A stretch of 7,382 nucleotides of DNA, taken from positions 1 to 7,382 of the forward strand of contig CAUZIY010000152.1 in NCBI GenBank assembly GCA_963579995.1, written 5' to 3'. How positions within the stretch are numbered: the stretch's first letter is position 1; each line of letters begins with the position of its first letter. The notes beneath the pieces are model-generated. The model made no database searches. It saw only the letters and a list, made by a program, of their open reading frames with translations, and had not been told where the DNA came from. Positions 5,218-7,382 of the stretch are shown here, piece by piece. This DNA is from UBA6626 sp963579995. Its GTDB lineage: Bacteria > Planctomycetota > Phycisphaerae > Phycisphaerales > Phycisphaeraceae. The translations under genes and the position numbers were made by a program.

Positions 5218-6327
5218 TTAGGCGAGCAGTCCGGACGCTTCTATAGGCCAGATATCGACAATGTGTTGATCCTGATGCACGTGCAGTTGACGATAAAGAT
5301 TACACGTCGTGCAGGCATGGCTGGGGATCATCTGGACCTTGTCTCCAACATGCAGTCCGCCAATATGCTGTACAACGCAGTGCTCTTCAGAACAAAAATT
5401 AGGGATCTGTGCGTCGGGGTGGTCGGCAATGATGGGCGATCCGAACTCACCGCTGGCACCTTTTACGCCAACATCCAGGACCGCATTGTCACCATGACAA
5501 CTGATGACTGTACAAATAATTGTCAAGGCCATTTCAAGCTCAGGACGCAACTTGTGATAAGTGCAATCCATCGTTGCATATGTTCCAGCCTGAACTTCAT
5601 CCACGCCGGCCATGATTCCTGTCATATCGTAGGTGGCGGTAGAGCAACCGCTCAGCGTGTTGACCGGGATGCCTGCTGCTTCAATCATTCGTCGTGTGTC
5701 GATAGCCAGTTGCATGTCTTGGTGGGATTGGACCTGCCGTTCCGTGGCATCTTCAAGGTTAACCAGATGCCCTTCATAAGCCTGCAGGCCGTTGAAATAG
5801 ATCCCTGGAAGGGGTTGAATCTTCTGGGTTAGCTCCAGTGCCGCGTTGCCCGGTTCTATACCACAACGATTCATTCCAATGTCAACCTCGACAAGGACGC
5901 CTACGGTTATATTTGTTGCAGAGACCATTTTTGAAAGTGTTCTCGCCTGCTCCAAATGGTCAATGGCAACCGTTACGTTGGTTTTCTTCGCAACATCCGA
6001 CAGCCGCCGCAGTTTGATGTCGCCGACGATCTGGTTGGCAATCAAAATATCGTCAAATCCATTGTCGGCCAGGATCTCCGCTTCACCGAGTTTCGCACAG
6101 GTGATTCCGACCGCCGACCCGGCATCCAACTGGCGCCGGGCCAGTGTGCTACATTTATGATTTTTAAAATGGGGCCGAAGTTGTGCATGCTTATCGCCAA
6201 AAAATTGGGCAAGTTGTGCGATGTTGCGATCACTTGCTGCCAGATCGAGCAATAATGCGGGACTGTCCAGTTCGTGAATGGGCCGGCCAATTAGATTCTC
6301 GATATGGGGTTGATTGGCACGTATCAT
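5218..6327 (-). CDS. PLP- and metal-dependent D-threonine aldolase / D-serine dehydratase-like enzyme
   Basis: Predicted 369-residue soluble enzyme of fold-type III (alanine-racemase-like barrel plus a C-terminal beta domain). The N-terminal LDSPALLLDL strand is followed by LRPHFKNHK, in which K55 is the expected Schiff-base lysine for pyridoxal phosphate. The barrel continues through VLVEVDIGMNRCGI (about 144-157) and LQAYEGH (about 181-187). The C-terminal PSHACTTCN gives H337-x-C339, the divalent-metal pair seen in eukaryotic-type D-serine dehydratases; characterised D-threonine aldolases more often have H-x-D. Relatives split D-beta-hydroxy amino acids by retro-aldol cleavage or dehydrate D-serine; the sequence alone does not decide between them. 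The start at 6327 gives the usual spacing to the first conserved strand, but it has no clear Shine-Dalgarno site; 42 upstream codons remain open and are not family-like. It shares its strand with the sulfatase and is divergent from the DUF1501 gene. Confidence 0.9.
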   Translation of the reverse strand: MIRANQPHIENLIGRPIHELDSPALLLDLAASDRNIAQLAQFFGDKHAQLRPHFKNHKCSTLARRQLDAGSAVGITCAKLGEAEILADNGFDDILIANQIVGDIKLRRLSDVAKKTNVTVAIDHLEQARTLSKMVSATNITVGVLVEVDIGMNRCGIEPGNAALELTQKIQPLPGIYFNGLQAYEGHLVNLEDATERQVQSHQDMQLAIDTRRMIEAAGIPVNTLSGCSTATYDMTGIMAGVDEVQAGTYATMDCTYHKLRPELEMALTIICTVISCHGDNAVLDVGVKGASGEFGSPIIADHPDAQIPNFCSEEHCVVQHIGGLHVGDKVQMIPSHACTTCNLYRQLHVHQDQHIVDIWPIEASGLLA

Positions 6328-6401
6328 TTCCAGGGTGACAGTCTGTATGTGTATAGATATTGTGAATGGGCTCTTAAAATCGCGTGAATCAGCTTGTCTG
6401 G

Positions 6402-6414
6402 AGCCAATTTGGCT
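6402..6414. repeat. Inverted repeat AGCCAA-T-TTGGCT, operator candidate
   Basis: A perfect 6+1+6 dyad in the 200-base gap between the aldolase-like gene and the DUF1501 gene. Its right end touches the candidate -35 of the DUF1501 promoter (6414-6419), a position that suits a regulator binding site. No matching copy was seen elsewhere in the window. Confidence 0.35.
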
Positions 6415-6442
6415 TGGAATAACCAGTACGGGTCGATAGAAT
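6414..6442 (+). promoter_or_regulatory. Candidate sigma70-type promoter for the DUF1501 gene
   Basis: TTGGAA (6414-6419), a 17-base spacer, then TAGAAT (6437-6442): 4/6 and 5/6 matches to the -35 and -10 consensus. The start would fall near 6449, leaving a leader of about 79 bases. A weaker minus-strand candidate for the aldolase gene (TTTAAG, 17 bases, TATACA) also lies in this gap. Prediction by eye. Confidence 0.4.
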
Positions 6443-6515
6443 ATTAGGATCAAATGGACTTTTGTAACAGAGCCCCGTAAAGAAACGTCGACACTTTGGG
6501 TTGTGGCGAATTAAT

Positions 6516-6520
6516 AAGGG
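6516..6520 (+). promoter_or_regulatory. Ribosome binding site deciding the start of the DUF1501 gene
   Basis: AAGGG followed by a 7-base spacer and ATG at 6528. It confirms the start of a frame that runs open to the right edge of the window. Confidence 0.6.
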
Positions 6521-6527
6521 CGAGTAG

Positions 6528-7382
6528 ATGTTCACGGTTCTGACCGGACGACAGGAGGGATGTTGTGACGGCATTCAACGTCGTTCCTTTGTCAAAGCAG
6601 GATTTTTGGGGGTGGCTGGCTTATCAATGCCGCAGATGTTGCGTGTCCGCGCTGCAGCGGCAGCAGAGGGTAAGCCGGTTGATTCGACCTCAGTCATCTT
6701 CATTGAACTTCAAGGGGGCCCCAGTCAACACGAGACATATGATCCTAAACCACAGGCGCCGGCAGAGTATCGCGGTCCGTTTGAGTCGATCCCTACGCGG
6801 TTGGTCGGCGAACGTTTTTGTGAATTGTTGCCTCAGCAGGCAAAAATTGCAGACAAGTTGGCGATTGTTCGGTCAATCCATCACCAACATAATCGACATA
6901 CCATATCACGGCATCTGACCCAGACTGGTTATGTGGGTGACCTTAATGATGCACATGCGAACGTCAATCCGAGTATCGGGTCAATTGCAGCACGTCTAAG
7001 AGGCGCCAATGCGGCAGGTCTACCGCCGTATGTCAACGTATTGGACCGAAGCTTTGGGCCAAAGGGTCGTGGCGCTTATTTGGGAAACGCCTATGATCCG
7101 TTTGACGTTAATGACCCAAGGAAACTGGATCAGATCAAGCACCTGTCTCCAGCCGAGGGTCTTACAACCGGACGACTTATGGACCGTCGGTCTTTACTTG
7201 CCAAGTTGGATTTGACCCGGCGACTGCTTGACCGAGACGGCGTTGCCGACGCGATGGACAAATTTAGCCATCGGGCATACGAAATGGTGACCGGTGATCG
7301 AGCTCGAATTGCGTTTGATCTCAGCCAGGAAGACCCGCATGTCCGCGATGCTTATGGTTCTGATTCAATCGCTCAGGCCATG
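6528..7382 (+). CDS. DUF1501 family protein with twin-arginine leader (3' end outside the window)
   Basis: The frame is open from ATG 6528 to the last base: 285 codons, roughly 60 percent of a usual family member (about 420-480 residues). The N-terminus is diagnostic: MFTVLTGRQEGCCDG then IQRRSFVKAGFLGVAG, a Cys-Asp-Gly element followed by a twin-arginine motif (R18-R19-S-F-V-K), a hydrophobic core and an Ala-rich stretch ending near residue 46. This predicts Tat export of a folded protein. Next come a core beta-strand with GGPSQHETYDPKP (about 63-75), AIVRSIHHQHNRH (about 112-124, His-rich) and LPPYVNVLD. DUF1501 proteins abound in Planctomycetota and Verrucomicrobiota and belong, as I recall, to the alkaline phosphatase/sulfatase superfamily; their reaction is not established. 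They often pair with DUF1549/DUF1553 cytochrome-like proteins, but none is present on the left side. The family call is firm; function is unknown. Confidence 0.92.
   Translation, partial: MFTVLTGRQEGCCDGIQRRSFVKAGFLGVAGLSMPQMLRVRAAAAAEGKPVDSTSVIFIELQGGPSQHETYDPKPQAPAEYRGPFESIPTRLVGERFCELLPQQAKIADKLAIVRSIHHQHNRHTISRHLTQTGYVGDLNDAHANVNPSIGSIAARLRGANAAGLPPYVNVLDRSFGPKGRGAYLGNAYDPFDVNDPRKLDQIKHLSPAEGLTTGRLMDRRSLLAKLDLTRRLLDRDGVADAMDKFSHRAYEMVTGDRARIAFDLSQEDPHVRDAYGSDSIAQAM

Noticed and set aside
5113..5791. Twelve-base direct repeat GCCTGCAGGCCG at 5113 and 5780 as a recombination or duplication trace
   Set aside because: Only twelve bases match, the flanks diverge at once, and one copy is plain coding sequence; most likely coincidence.
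5185..5832. Plus-strand 215-codon frame opposite the aldolase-like gene
   Set aside because: It lies antisense to a gene with clear PLP and metal motifs; Cys/His-rich low-quality sequence of this sort is common on the reverse of a real gene.
6565..6918. Plus-strand 117-codon frame inside the start of the DUF1501 gene
   Set aside because: It overlaps the DUF1501 frame, which has family motifs, a Tat leader and a Shine-Dalgarno site. This frame is Arg/Ser/Cys-rich with no recognisable domain.
1..7382. CRISPR arrays, tRNA/rRNA genes, insertion-sequence ends or transposase fragments
   Set aside because: No regularly spaced repeats, tRNA-like cloverleaf, transposase-like protein or terminal inverted repeat pair was found on either strand by reading.

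Overview
The window looks like an accessory, catabolism-rich stretch of a bacterial chromosome. The base composition is balanced and the genes have Shine-Dalgarno-type starts. A DUF1501 protein with a twin-arginine leader, a Cys-type S1 sulfatase and two phytanoyl-CoA-dioxygenase (PhyH) family oxygenases together point to a marine, soil or sponge-associated lineage of the Planctomycetota/PVC kind, or to Poribacteria, which carry the same families in large numbers. That assignment is inference from gene content; there is no rRNA or other marker gene here.

Layout, left to right: a 24-codon reading frame that may be the tail of an upstream gene (ends at 74); a plus-strand PhyH oxygenase carrying a C-terminal Nudix-like domain with a degraded Nudix box (110-1351); a convergent minus-strand stand-alone PhyH oxygenase (1377-2150); a divergent, dyad-rich regulatory gap (2151-2344) with back-to-back promoter candidates that share one palindromic -35 element; a plus-strand alpha/beta hydrolase of the acetylxylan-esterase/dienelactone-hydrolase type (2345-3382); a short gap holding an unexplained coding-like frame on the minus strand (3433-3606, partly overlapping the sulfatase 3' end); a minus-strand sulfatase without a signal peptide (3543-5006); a 211-base gap with three small dyads; a minus-strand PLP-dependent D-threonine aldolase/D-serine dehydratase-like enzyme (5218-6327); a second divergent gap with a good promoter candidate; and the first 285 codons of a plus-strand DUF1501 protein (from 6528) that runs off the right edge. 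No gene-free stretch exceeds about 210 bases.

Strands alternate (+ - + - - +), so this is a cluster of small transcription units, not one operon. As a set, the genes encode oxidative C-H hydroxylation (two Fe(II)/2-oxoglutarate enzymes), ester hydrolysis, sulfate-ester hydrolysis, and retro-aldol or dehydration of a D-beta-hydroxy amino acid. This would suit breakdown of a decorated, sulfated natural product or osmolyte-like compound, but no substrate can be read from the sequence. Four of the five plus- or minus-strand genes with annotated N-termini have a better-supported start than the longest open frame; the starts given here rest on Shine-Dalgarno spacing or on where family-like sequence begins.

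The points most worth a second look are the PhyH-Nudix-like fusion, the coding-like orphan frame beside the sulfatase, and the shared -35 palindrome with matching TCTTG/CAAGA dyads between the second PhyH gene and the hydrolase.
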